A stretch of DNA of 64,000 nt from Nectonema munidae (lineage: Eukaryota > Nematomorpha > Nectonematoida > Nectonematidae): positions 930,001-994,000 of the forward strand of contig JAUIRK010001047.1 in the NCBI GenBank assembly GCA_030549495.1, written 5' to 3'. This document shows positions 24,510 to 36,200 of this stretch, one piece after another. A model generated the notes under the pieces. That model was not told the origin of the DNA and did not search any database. It was given only the letters and a program-made list of their open reading frames with translations. Position 1 is the stretch's first letter. Each line of letters opens with the position of its first letter. Position numbers and translations under genes: made by a program.

Positions 24510-24648
24510 TTAGATATATAGTAGGTTTGGCAAACGCTTATACTTTGTAGCTAACATATACTTTCTATGCATTTCGTTGTTTTCTTTTGTAGTCTCCCTT
24601 AATATTGCTAGATCAGTGATAATGTCGGATTTCCTCCAGTCATAAGAT
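24510..24648 (-). CDS. Exon-like frame, unrecognised
   Basis: On the minus strand, after an AG that could be an acceptor (TTTTGAAAAG), the frame reads SYDWRKSDIITDLAI, then LRETTKENNEMHRK, and stops after NLLYI. The charged, helix-rich composition is unusual for this AT-rich stretch. It could be the last exon of a gene or the tail of a transposon-encoded DNA-binding protein. No upstream exon and no family were identified. Confidence 0.3.
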
Positions 24649-25269
24649 CTTTTCAAAATTGAAAAATTTAAAACACCTAAATAAATAAATAATAAAAACA
24701 TCTAAATAAATTAATGTTTTAAAATTTAAAACACCTAAATAAACAATTTTTGAAAAGAGTTTGGGTAAAAAGTCACGCCGCGTTTTTTCTAATAAAAAAT
24801 ATATATAAAAAAATGTAAAACTTTTCTGTAACTAATAGTTTCAAATTAAAAAGTTCACTTTGAGAAAGAATAAAAAACTAATAGATCATAGTTTGTATGT
24901 ACTTAAAAGTTTATTATAATTTTTTTTAATGAAGGTAATGACAAAGGTAAATTTTCGAAGAGATGTTTATTGTTAGCATAAAATTCATTTGATTTTTGTT
25001 TCTTTTGAGCTTCTCGTATTGTATGCTGGTTTCTTGTTATAACAAATCAACCTATCAAAAACATTTTGCAAATAACCTTTGAAATTTTTGTAGAGAAATA
25101 CCCCAACTCTCTGAAATTTTTTTTTCAATTTTAACAATTATTTCATTAAAAAATTTCTGCAGTGTGATCAAACTTATTCAAGTTAAAAATTACTCTTATA
25201 GATCGTTTTTGTTTGATTTCGAAACGTTTTTTCCCAAGGGGAAACCAATTAACAATACTATAGTTAATT
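24649..25269. other. AT-rich spacer
   Basis: No recognised feature. Confidence 0.4.
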
Positions 25270-25790
25270 TTAAGAACGAAATAATTGTTTGTATATCATA
25301 AGTTTAATATTTAAAAGGAAAAACTTTCTTGTAAATAATAAAATACCGATAATTCGATTTAGATTGAGAAACAGGTGATCAATATTTTCGTTTAACTTCA
25401 TTTTCCTATCAAATACTAAACCAAGTATCTTAACATTTTTTACATCAACCAGTAAATTCAAAAAAATTATAACTTTGATCTTATTTAAAAATTATCATGC
25501 ATTTTGATTTTTGTTTATTCAAAATCAAGTTATTCATATTAAATCATTCATAAATTATACGCAATTCTTTATTTAGAATATCTGAATCAATATTTTTGCC
25601 ATTTTTTATTTTTGACAAAGGAGGTATGCGCAGATGTAATCCGCAAAAAGGAGAAATTTGAAAGAGAAAAAATATTATTTATTGCTATGCTAAAATTAAG
25701 GGCCCAAAAATGGATCCCTGTGGAACACCATATTGGAGAGGTAACATTCTAGAAAATACATCGTTAAACCCTTTACTTGGTACCTATTTT
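25270..25790 (-). pseudogene. LINE reverse transcriptase fragment
   Basis: On the minus strand, YGVPQGSIFGPLI is the RT block before the catalytic FADD box, and INNIFSLSNF plus ICAYLL follow at the expected place, with the FADD itself decayed. Downstream is VKILGLVFDRKM, then the thumb region to LMIYKQLF, as in jockey/CR1-type elements. Several stops and frame changes. The N-terminal RT, the endonuclease and the 3' tail are missing. Confidence 0.75.
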
Positions 25791-25859
25791 TAAGATATGA
25801 ATATAAAAAGACTACTCTTCGTTTTATATTTAAAGCACACATATGTGAAAACCCTTAAT

Positions 25860-27451
25860 TCACAGAGAAACAATGTTGGAAATAAGAGTAAATTTTTTTA
25901 TTGCAATTTCAGAGGGAGCTGGATATTGACTTTTTACATTTGCCCAGAATTTTACTACATTTTTTTCCTCTTGAAATATATTTTTTATATTCCCATCATT
26001 AGAAATTTCAAGCAGTTGATTTTGAAGGTTCGTTAGTTTGCTACTTGTTTTATTGATTAATGGATTTATAATCCATTCATTTCTTCTTCTCGGATCAGAA
26101 GCATCAGGGAAGCCATTTTCAAATTGTTACTTGAGACCTGAAAGATGTGGCTTAATTATTAAGACCATATTTTTTTTCTGAATCTTATTTTTATAATTTT
26201 TTGAAGTCTAGAAAACATTAAAAAATAAGCCTTCTTTTATTTTTAAAATCCATTTATCTAATTTTTCTTTAAAAGCATTTGTCATAAATTGAAAATTGTA
26301 AAATTCTTGCCCTGTAAAGTTACATTTAAAACTTCAAAAATATCGGGAGGATAAATTAAGTTTAACACCCAATTTTCATCATCAATCTTTTGGGCTAATA
26401 TTTCATGCTTATCCTTTAAAAAAAGTTTGAACTTCATTTTTGAGTAAAAATAGTCGATTCAATAGTTTACCTCTACTCAACCATCTAACTTTAGTGTGTA
26501 ATAAAAGTCTATTGAAATCAGCAACGTTTTTTTCACATAAATTTTTGAAAATTCTACTGTTGATTTGATTACTCTTAATATAATTAACAATTTTTATTAT
26601 TTCACCAAGAATTAGTTTCAATATTTCAGGCATCACTTTGGTAGCTAAAGCTTCACTGTGAATCATACAATGCGTAGACTCACAATTTGGGGCAATTACT
26701 TTCAACCTTGTTATAAAGCCACAGTTTTTACCAGTAATAGTTCTGGCTGCGTCGGTTCATATTCCCACGTAATTTAACGAATTTATTTTGTCGCGAATAA
26801 ATTTGTGAAATTCTTGGAATATATCAAAACCTGTGCCATGAATCGGCAAAGATAAAGCACAGAGTATATCCTCGCAAGCAGATTCTAAGTACAAGTATCT
26901 AACAAAATATCCTTTTTTCTCAATGTCAAGATACTCATCAATTTGCAAAGCATAATAAGGAGATGCAGCTAATCTTGATATTTGTTGTTCTTTTAAATTA
27001 AGTGCAATATCATCCATTCTTTTAGAAACTGTTGTGTCAGATAGAGGTATCTGATTCAAGATATTTATATTTTTTTCATTGAAAATATATTTCAAAATTA
27101 TTTCTGAGGCTGGAATAATCAAACTTTCACCCATTGTAAATGGTTTTTTAGATTTAGCTATCAAATGCGAAATCATATATGAAGCATGGAGGAAGTTTTA
27201 TTTCAGTTTGGTAAAAATGTTGAGCTTTTTTTTTGCTTTTCAAATTCCTCTTTCATTCGTTCCCAATACACCAAGGGCTTATTTTTCAGTCCCGGGTAAC
27301 ATTTATTGCGTTGGTTTTCCATCTTACTTGCCCTCATTGATTCGTTTGATTGTGATTTACAAAACTTTAAGCAAAGTGGTATTTGATGTTCAGTAGTACC
27401 AGCTTCTATGAAAACTTTCAAAAATTCATTCTTATACTTTTATCTTGACAT
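25860..27451 (-). pseudogene. hAT transposase, SCAND3/ZBED5 type (broken)
   Basis: The minus strand encodes most of a Charlie/Buster-type hAT transposase. The N-terminal finger region has IPLCLKFCKSQSNESM and continues to KPLVYWERMKEEF. The middle reads LSDTTVSKRMDDIA and YALQIDEYLDIE, the catalytic region. Then come CMIHSEALATKVMPEI and LLLHTKVRWLSRGKLLNR, very typical of this family. The C-terminus is RRRNEWIINPL and VKFWANVKSQYPAPSEIA, ending at 25860 before the usual ERxFS block. At least five stops or frame changes. No terminal repeats or target duplication were identified. Confidence 0.88.
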
Positions 27452-27842
27452 TTTTATTGTTTTATGTTGTAAAATCCAAAATTAATTTTAATCTGAAAAA
27501 ATTTAAATTAGATTATAAAAAATTGGAAATTTTATCAAGAAATTAGAATTAATTCTAAAAATGTATAATTAAATTTTAAAAGAAATTTAAAAAATCTCAA
27601 TTATAAAATGATTTTCATACAAAAAAATGCTTTAAATAGTGTGATACAATGACTTAATTTTTGTGTTAAACGCATTAACAAATCAACGAAATGAAAAAAA
27701 AATTGTAAAAAAAGAGTTAATGTTAATATTAATAACTTCAAACGTAATTAGCAAGAAACTTGAGTGCCTTAAATCTTGAAACTGCATTGAAGAAACTTTA
27801 TTGACAAATAAATAGTTCTAAAATATTTCAATGTCGAAAATA

Positions 27843-27863
27843 CTAGGTAGGTAGGTAGATAGG
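27843..27863. repeat. (GTAG)n microsatellite
   Basis: About five GGTA/GATA units, at the 3' side of the LINE fragment that follows on the minus strand. The rest of 27452-28205 is AT-rich; 27870-28080 is G/T-rich on the plus strand, consistent with the A/C-rich sense strand of that LINE. Confidence 0.7.
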
Positions 27864-28205
27864 AAGAAATATCTAAGCACTATCGGACTTCTCCATATGC
27901 TTGCGAAATGCTTGAGGTATAAAGTTGAAGTTTGAAAGAAGTGTATTGATTAGGCTTGTGAATGGATTAGGAATGAGGGACTTTGGAGAAATTGATTAGT
28001 TGTTGAGGGAGTTTGGTGGTAGTTGAAGGATGATTGATTGAGCAAAGGTAGTCGGTGGGTGGTAAAGAATATAGGTCTTAAATAGAAGAAAATAGTGTAG
28101 TTATTTTTGTAGATTTTTTTTTTTTTTTAAAGTGAGTTTATGTGGTATAAAAAGTCTCTGGGTTCGGAGATTTCAAGTTTGACTCTATGAAGATAATGAG
28201 AGAGT

Positions 28206-28985
28206 TTAGGGCATTGAAGAGGTTCGGGTATAAAAGTAGTTCGAAGAAATTAGATGGTGGGCGATTGAGAGTTTTGACGGATAGTGAGAGAAATGAAGTT
28301 CTTGCGTGGTTGTAGTGGTAGCAGGAAAGTAGAAGGGGCTGAGGTGTTTCTTGTTGATTTCAGTTGAATCTACATAGATTGCTTGGTGATTTTTTAATAC
28401 GGTAGAGATAGGAGTTGCAGGGCAGTGTCCGGTTAGCCATCTGATTAGCGGTCGTGAGGGGAAGAATTTCATTTTTGACCAAATGTCAAGAATTTGGTTT
28501 GGATTTTTTATAGGTTGAAAGAAAATGGAGGGTGAGGATTGGATGGGTTCTTGTCTAAGGTATTGAGTGTTAGATCTAATTTGAGGGGTATAGGTTTCTA
28601 GGGGAAAGGAGGTAATCGGGATGTAAGGTGTATTTGGGGGCACTTTTTTAGCTAGCTTATCTACATAAGTGTTTTCTAGAATGTTTGAGTGAGCTGGGCA
28701 CCAGTAGAGGTGTATTTCAAAGTAATTTGATTAGTAGGTGAGTTTAGAAACAAGGGTGTATGTTAAGAATGGGATGTTGTGTTTGAGGCTTATGTCTTTG
28801 ATGATGTTTTGTGAGTCTGTAAAAAAGTGTAGTGTGTTGTAATGTCTAAGGGAAAACTTATTTTGGCTTATGTAATCACAAGCATGTAGAAGGGCATAGC
28901 ATTCACCACTATATATTAGATAAGAGGGATCAATGGCAGACGTTTTTGAGTAAACAGGGAAGGGAGAAGGGCCTTTGAAGAGTGC
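28206..28985 (-). pseudogene. LINE RNase H domain and C-terminus
   Basis: The minus strand encodes an RNase H domain of the kind carried by I/R1-like LINEs. Seen in order: SGECYALLHACDYI (catalytic Glu), FFTDSQNIIKDI (catalytic Asp), YWCPAHSNI and YVDKLAKK (the His and last Asp region). A further 140 residues run to 28206, with FPSRPLIRWLTGHCPAT and a HTT-rich segment. One stop lies between the Asp and His blocks. The RT part that should precede it, above 29 kb, is replaced by a hAT, so the element is 5'-truncated. It is not contiguous with the RT fragment at 25.3 kb, whose order on this strand would be reversed. Confidence 0.8.
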
Positions 28986-29343
28986 AAAAGCTTTATAACT
29001 TAAAAGTTTATAAAAGACAAATTTCTAACGAAAAAATTAAAAACAAATTTTTTGAATCAAATAAATTTTAAAAACGTTTACTCTTAGGAATAGTGGTTTT
29101 TTTTATTCAAAAGTTAAAGAACTTATTTATAATTCTTTTCAACATAAACTTATTAATTGTTTTAAACAAATAATTAATATTTTTTTTTTACTTTTGCCTT
29201 AAAATTAATTAAATTTTAAAATAATATGCAATCAGGCGCGGATCCAAGATAGAACAAGTAATAAAGTAAAGGAGGCAGGGGTCTTGAATTATAGTTTATT
29301 GCTTAAGTCACAAAAAAAATAATTAATTAAAAAAAATCTGCAG

Positions 29344-30939
29344 TTATTTCTCTGCTAAAGGATTGATAAAAAGCATTCTTCGTGGCTGCTGCCTGACATA
29401 CATTTCAACAACTGATTCGACGTCAATGTTGATGTCCTGGCATACATAAAGAAGAAGAATTGCATTTAATCTTTCTTCTCCCATAGAACTCCTTGATGCT
29501 CGTTTGATATTTTTTAAAGCTGAGTTTCCGCGTTCTACTCCACTTGAAGAAACTGCTGTCAGCTGTAGAAAATGTAAGATTTTTGTAACATTTGGGAATA
29601 GAGTTGAACACGTTCTTCTGTCTGATAGCAGGGTCTCCTGGCTAGACCCTAACCTCTTCCAGAGCTCCAGTTCTTGAGAAAAATAGAAGAGGATGGTAAA
29701 TCAGTGTTATTGAAATCGACTAGAGAAGTAACTGTTTCCTCTGTGATTTTCTTATGATTGTTTTGTAGTAGGTAAAACCCACGAAGAGCTGCTTTAGCAA
29801 GACTACCAAACCTCATATCCATTTGCTGAATAACATTATCTTTAGCATCTACTGTTTCAATGTTACTTCTGTGAGTTTGTCTACCACATGTTCTAGGAAT
29901 TTCTATTGTAATGTCAGCTAACCTTGTCATTTTTTCTGACTTTGTATATAAGGTATTGTAATCAGCTTCATCGCTTCTTGCAAATTTTACGGTTTCCTTT
30001 ACCAGTTCTACCATGTTGTAAGCTTGAATAACGTCCATTTCAGTTCCCTGTAGTTTTTTACTATGTCCCATCAAATATCCAAAAAGATGCAATACTGTTT
30101 GGAAACTGATAATAAATGTGCAATCTGTTATGCGCTTGATAAATCCATATGCCTCTGTAACCGCTTTGCCATACCATTCGCGTTCATAAACGCGAATGGT
30201 ATCTAAACATGTAACTAAAGTTTCATAAAGGTCCTTAAAATCCTGCAGTGAACAAAAAAAAATTCCAAGTTGCTTCAGTGCATCCAACATCACATGCACT
30301 TCCCGCACCTGACAACTCTTGCAGAGGACTAGATTCAAATCGTATTATTTCAGTAGTGATATGTTGCCTTTGGAGAAACTTCGTGCAATTTTGTAGCAAA
30401 ACCATTGTATTTTTCGGACATGTTTGTTGCCCCATCCATTTTTTGAAAACAGGAGCACTTCATATCAATGCCAGCAGATGAAAGTGATTAATGAAATTGT
30501 CATAAATTTCTAACTCACTTGTGCTTTCACATTGCGCAAATTCAAATAATCTTTCCACAGGGTTATTGTCACGTGTATAACGCAAGACGATTTCCAGTTG
30601 TTCCCAGTTACTTATGTCATTTATCTCATCACAGTGTAGTCCAAATGGCTGTTGATATATTGTATGTTCTCTTTGCTTATCTACAAAATTTGTTTTAGGC
30701 AAATCTTCAGTATCTATGCTTTGGCTACTAGGGCCAGCTTCTAAATTTTTACTATTAGTTTTTTCAATGACAAATTTGACTGGGGTAATTTCAAACTGTT
30801 GATCAATTTGACTTAAAAGTCTGAAATAAAAAGTAAATATATATCTAAATATTTCTTAAATATAAGGATAAAAAAATATTTTTCTGTCATCCTCCGAGTT
30901 TGTTGTTTTAAAATAATCTAAAATTTTCCTTCTCTTCAT
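29344..30939 (-). pseudogene. hAT transposase, ZMYM1/DUF4371 type (broken)
   Basis: The minus strand starts MKRRKILDYFKTTNSEDD, the usual opening of these transposases. It continues through ELEIYDNFINHFHLLAL and a long open part (30338-29649) with EWYGKAVTEAYGFIKR and MRFGSLAKAALRGFYLL. It ends with SSGVERGNSALKNIKRASR and GEERLNAILLLYVCQDIN, the C-terminal dimerisation domain with its conserved Glu-Arg. Several frame changes. The left terminus is CAGGCGCGGATCCA at 29233; no right end with a matching duplication was found. Confidence 0.82.
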
Positions 30940-31617
30940 GATCGAAATTAAATCGACAATATAATTTAGGAAACGTTTCCTGCTCACAGCAAACACGGAT
31001 GGCGGATCAATGAAAAAACCTAAAAATTTTAACGAAAATGATCTAAATTTGTTATTATAGATAGATAGTTGTAAAAATGATTGATGTAGGTAACATACAC
31101 ATTTCAATAATTAACATCATGCATGTACTGTCTTTATGAATTCATATATTTTGTGTTTGCAAATTAAAATTTAACGGACTTAGCCCCAATTATAAGCTTT
31201 AGAATCAGAGTATGATACAAATATCTTTTTTTGAGTAAAGTAAAATTAAAATTTCCATTTGTAAAATATATAGATTTTTTCAAAATAAATAATTAATATA
31301 CTAATTTAATATAGTTTACTTAAATAATTGATTAATTTTCAAGAAAATTTGATGGAAAAAATTCTTCTTTTAAAAACTTGAATTAATATCAAAAAATCAA
31401 GAATAATTATTCGTTAAACATAATTTACTAAATTCAAAAAAAACTTTTTTTTAATTTTAATGTTTTACTATATGTAAAGAGTCATATCTTAAAGCTTTTA
31501 AAATGAGTTTTTAATTGATGTATCGTACGTTAAATTTGATTAAAAAACGCCAAAATTATAAACAATCACATAACTTCGCCTTATCAATCGTTAAGCTAAC
31601 TTTTACAATTTTAGGGT
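30940..31617. other. AT-rich spacer
   Basis: No recognised gene. It precedes a 20-base G run. Confidence 0.4.
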
Positions 31618-31672
31618 GGGGGGGGGGGGGGGGGGGGCGCCGGGTGCGCCTCCTTAAATACGCCACTGACTA
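31618..31672 (+). repeat. G20 tract followed by a hAT-like terminus
   Basis: Twenty consecutive G at 31618-31637, then a GC-rich stretch and AAATACGCCACTG, which resembles the right end of the CAGTGGCGGATCCA hAT family. No matching left end with a duplicated flank was identified. Confidence 0.5.
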
Positions 31673-31808
31673 TTTTAAAATTTTAATTTATAATTTTTCA
31701 AGACTGATGAGAAGTAATGGGGCCTAAATAATTTTTAAGAAGCCTGCTTTACAATATAATCCTTAAAATAAAATTGGGCGAAGTCTACATATAAAACATT
31801 TAACAGTC

Positions 31809-31814
31809 TTTATT
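31809..31814 (-). promoter_or_regulatory. Poly(A) signal AATAAA
   Basis: Reads AATAAA on the minus strand, 75 bases after the stop codon of the small minus-strand gene at 31889-32030. It is followed by a T/G-rich stretch. Confidence 0.45.
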
Positions 31815-31888
31815 TTGTACACAGCTCGCCTAAAAATCTTGTTGCAAGCACTTTTCAAATCATTTGACAGGAAAACACAAAGGAAAAT

Positions 31889-32030
31889 TTATTTATTCTT
31901 CCCGAAATAAAAACCAAACTTGGCAGATATAGCGTGTCCTCTTAAATAATCAGGTTAGCAGTTTTCAGCATTAGCGTTATCAGGTTTATATACAGATACC
32001 GGTCCCACTGAAGTTGTAGTATATGATCAT
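31889..32030 (-). CDS. Last two exons of an unrecognised minus-strand gene
   Basis: Exon 32030-32000 (31 nt) has a strong acceptor (TTTTTCGCTTGCAG) and a donor GTATCT. A 59-nt intron with a good branch site (CTAAC) ends TTTAAG, and exon 31940-31889 follows. The joined frame reads DHILQLQWDR then GHAISAKFGFYFGKNK and stops; phases agree (1 in, 2 out). An AATAAA follows 75 nt downstream. The intron size equals that of JMJD6 intron 4. Upstream exons were not found; they must lie above 32030, where the plus-strand AT-hook gene has its introns, so the two genes may overlap on opposite strands. The plus strand is also open here but lacks a usable donor. Confidence 0.45.
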
Positions 32031-32534
32031 CTGCAAGCGAAAAACAAAATGCGGCCCAACGGAATATTGAAGAACCTTGAAACTTGAAAGAACCAACTAA
32101 TCCAAAATCTTGGAGATAAATTTTTATTTATTTATTTATTATTTATAATAATATAATATTGAACAAATAACAGTTTATGTGTTCAAACATAGATAAATTA
32201 TTGATTTAAGGACAATAAATTTAATATTACCCACATGTATATCCTATAAAAAGCAGAACATTAAGGAAGGTATTTGAATATAAGCATAAATATACACATT
32301 AAGATAAAAACCTATGTTAATAGAAATTAATATAGAAACACATTCAGATAATAATTAGAAAAAAGTAATCAAGATGAATTTTTTATTTTCAAATTATATA
32401 GCAAACGTTCATCTCTGTTCCCAAATGTGTAAATAGAATAAAAACGATTTTTTTCTTTTTAGATTAATATTTTGAATTTATTATATAAAAAAAACAGAAA
32501 ATATGTTTTATCAACAAAAATTAATCGTTTAAAG
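32031..32534. other. AT-rich spacer
   Basis: Contains a short (TTTA)n run near 32118-32138. No gene recognised. Confidence 0.4.
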
Positions 32535-32707
32535 CAGCGATTTTCAAACTTTTTTACTGCCACTTATAACAAGAACCACCGTTTTCATCGCGATCAATAA
32601 TACTTTGATGTAATAAGACAAACTATGTTCACTAGGTTCATTTTTTCAGTATTTTATTTTTCACCCGACCCACTGAAGGGTCGAGACTCACATTTTGAAA
32701 AATGCTA
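32535..32707. mobile_element. hAT-like MITE (about 173 bp, decayed)
   Basis: The left end is CAGCGATTTTCAAACTTTTT and the right side is ATTTTGAAAAATGCTAG, imperfect inverted repeats. Internally, GACCCACTGAAGGGTCGAGA matches the layout of the element at 605-898 (GACCCCCAAAGGGTAGAGAT). No clean target duplication. Confidence 0.5.
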
Positions 32708-33275
32708 GTCTGCACCATTGATGGCCCGTTGCACACTAATTTGTCGCTTAACATTCTTTCTTATTCGTTTTAACTGGATTATATTATATTTTAAAATATA
32801 ATTTTTATTTTTTATTGAAACGATAGTACGAGCAAAAAGAGGTACAAAATAATCAGAGAACTCTATAAAAAAATTATAATTTGTATATACGAGTATTTTA
32901 TTAATTTAAAGGTTAATTAATTAATTATTAAAATTTTTAAATATAAAATTTTTAGAAATTAATCTTTGAAGGCTGTAAATGGGCATTTTTATTTAAATTT
33001 TTTAAAGTTTTTTTTCCAAAATTTTCAATTAAGTCAATTTTTCTCTTTGTTCAAAATTTAAATGTCGTATGGACTTGATTCTTGGCAACTAACAAACTAC
33101 AACAACTATTATTCCGAATATGTATAAAATTTTGTTTTGTCCTGATTCAAAAACAAATCTTTTTATCAAAAAGTGTTTCACTGAGGGTAATTTGAGTTTT
33201 TAATTTTCGTTTTTCCAAATATTTAATTTATATTTAACTTTTCTTATGAATTTAACTTGTTTTATTTTTTTTAAG

Positions 33276-36200
33276 TAACTAATGTATTACCTCCTGTTGA
33301 TGAGAATTGCCCTAGTTTTATTCCCCCACGTTCTGAAATAGGTAAAGTATTTTTATTACTTAAATTAATTTTTTTTAATTTACCTATTCTGAAACCATTT
33401 GGCTATTTTAAATTTTTAGTAGATTATATCATAAACCATTTGATTTAACTTTATGTATTGTAATATGTTAATTAGATTAATTAATATATTTTCCTATAAA
33501 TAATTAGTTTTTTAAAAATTAATGAATTAACGGGATAAAGCGAAATATTTTACCATTTTATTATATAAACTTTCTTCTAATGACGAAGTTTATATAAAAG
33601 TTATCCATGCTTTACTTCCCGTTCAGCTTTCACTTACACTTTAAATGATTTAAAAATACGTGGTAATAAGGTAAGGAAACGCTTTTATGTTGGTTAAAGA
33701 TTTTGCTTATAAATGATTAATAAAAAAAGTTGAATTTTGATCCTGACAACAATCCTTCCTTTGATTTTAATTTAGTTCATGCGCAGCATTAAAAATTTGG
33801 GCGAGGTGTTCTTTTTTCTCAAAAAACGGAATAATGCAAAGAGAATTATTTTTGATCACATTGTGAATTAGAACATGAAAAATTGCGAGGGCTTGTTCTA
33901 AGACTGTTTAGATGACTTGATGGATAATCAATGTTTGAAAATAATGTTTTATATCTAAATTAGAGATGAGTATTATTCACGAATGTCACTTGTATATCTG
34001 GATGTATATACATTACAAGTAGACCCAATTGAATTGAATTATAGTAGAGATGAACATTATATTTTTGCGCTACTCAACAAATTTTAAGTTCAATTGCAAC
34101 TTGGAAAAAAACTTTAGAGCAGAGGGGTTGGGGCTATCATGTTTTGAAAATGAGGTTTCCTGTCATCAACTTTATCATTATTTATTAAAAAGTATAATCA
34201 AATGGGCTGGATCTAATATAGTTAAGGGTTGTTTATTAAATGTGATATAATGAGTATCAGTGGCGGATCCAGCAATTGATCACAGAGGGGGCCATTTTAA
34301 CATATTTATTCCTTAAGTTTTCAGTGATTTTGCTTTTTTTAAATTTGGTATAACTTATAATAATAGCTTCATATCATACAATATGTTAGTTATTATAATA
34401 TGTGCAAATCAAATCATGCATAATTTTAATTTATTGAAAATTGAAAAATATATTTTTCTACATGTCAAAATTAAATCGTAAAATCAAAAGACACATAGGG
34501 ATTTTTTTCTGCTCAAGAGCAAAAAGTTTAACTATTTTTCGTTACTTCTGTGGAGTCAAAATCACGAAGGATGTAGGCTAGAGCTAATCTATTGAGACGG
34601 CATGCTCCCATAGTTGTTCGAAGATATGTCTAAGTATTTAAGAACTGAAAATGTTCCCTCAGCAGTAGCTGATGAGACTGGCAAAGTAGCTAAAATAGTT
34701 AACCTTCGCTTACCACTGTTGGGCTTTTTACTTCATTTTGTTAATTCAATCTTATTTTTCTCCATGATGAAAATATATAACAAACAAAAAAATCTTGAGT
34801 TAATTAAAGTTAATTGTTAGTACTTTCGTTTTGTTTGTAAAAATTATTAAAAAAAATTGTTTTTCTCTGTATTTTTGCCATTTTGAATGATCAAGTAACC
34901 TATGTAAATAAAACTTCACCGCTTGAAATGAATGTGACATCGAAGCTTTGAGTATACTTCAAATTAATATCAAAACAGGATAGTAATAAGATATACATAA
35001 CACGGGGTCCGGACAAAATACCCCCGGACAAAAGCCCCCGGACCCTTCTCTAAAAATGAGAAAGAGGACAGAACTTCCTGTCTTTTAAACGCAAAAACTT
35101 GAATTTAATATTAGAGTTAGTATTAACACAAGCCATAAATTTGATTTTAATATTAGATTAATACAAAAACTTGATTTAAATATTAGAATTAGTGTTAACA
35201 AAACACAAAAACACGTGTACAGACAAAAGCCCTACCTGACAAAATCCCTCCCTTCAAAATGAGATAGAGAACAACCCCCCTCGCAAAATCAAAGCATAAT
35301 TGAGCGTGTAATTACATAACTTTGTTTTTTAGTACATATTTAAAAAATTCACTTTTTTCTAGCAAATGATACAATATTAGACAAAATTCACTTTATTGAA
35401 TTTAAAGGTAAGAATCTCCTCCTCATGAGAAAACGGGGGATTTTGACCGGAAGGGCTTTTGTCCGGGGGGGGGGGATTTTGTCCTACACCCACATAGCAC
35501 AATTTGAAAGTAAGTTAGAGAGGATTATTATCAATTGGTGTGAAAAAATAAAATAAAAACACTAGTAGTGAGCAAAGCTAAAAACTCCAAATAAAATCAA
35601 CATTAGCTTGTTTTTAAAACGCACACCAAAAAAGTCTGTAGTGCATGAAAGAGCATCATACTCCTCTTGCATAAAATTATGATTGGGATCATTTGAAGGG
35701 GGTTAGAAACTAATACACAAGACAGGAGAATCCATCACTGTTCTCACTCTACCGCAACAAAAAGGAAACAACTAAAGTTCATACTATTACTGCCTGTGCA
35801 CATCTATTTGGAGAAAAAATATCTAAAGAAAAAACAATGCTTTATTGAATAAAGCATAAAATATAAAAATTAAAATAAAAATTACAAAGTTTAATTTGAA
35901 CATATTATATTCAAATAGAGTTACATTTAGGGCACACTGAAAAAGAATGCTTTTTGCAAATGAATTTTTTGCAAAGAGAATATTTACCTGTACCTCTTGT
36001 TTTTGGTGTACAATTGGCTATAGAACGGTAACCTCTGTTCGAAGTGGAGTTTCTGACGCTTCCTGAGTTGTATGAAATCCAAAGTAGGATAGAATGCTTC
36101 TATCTGGCATTGAAATTTGAGAAATATTCGAACGGAGTAGCATTGACTGTTCACAAAGACGTCGAGATAAGCTTTTCAAAAAAACTTTTCTTCCCCCTCT

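Noticed and set aside
25270-28985. One long LINE joining the RT fragment and the RNase H fragment
   Set aside because: On the minus strand the RNase H part lies upstream of the RT part, opposite to LINE order, and a hAT lies between them.
29233-31672. CAGGCGCGGATCC (left) and TACGCCACTG (right) as the two ends of one hAT
   Set aside because: The flanking 8-mers (TATGCAAT and ACTATTTT) do not match and the ends differ inside.
31995-32095. Plus-strand frame TGPTEVVVYDHLQAKNKM as an exon of the AT-hook gene
   Set aside because: No GT donor in the right phase before the stop. The minus-strand reading has better splice sites, a branch point and a poly(A) signal.
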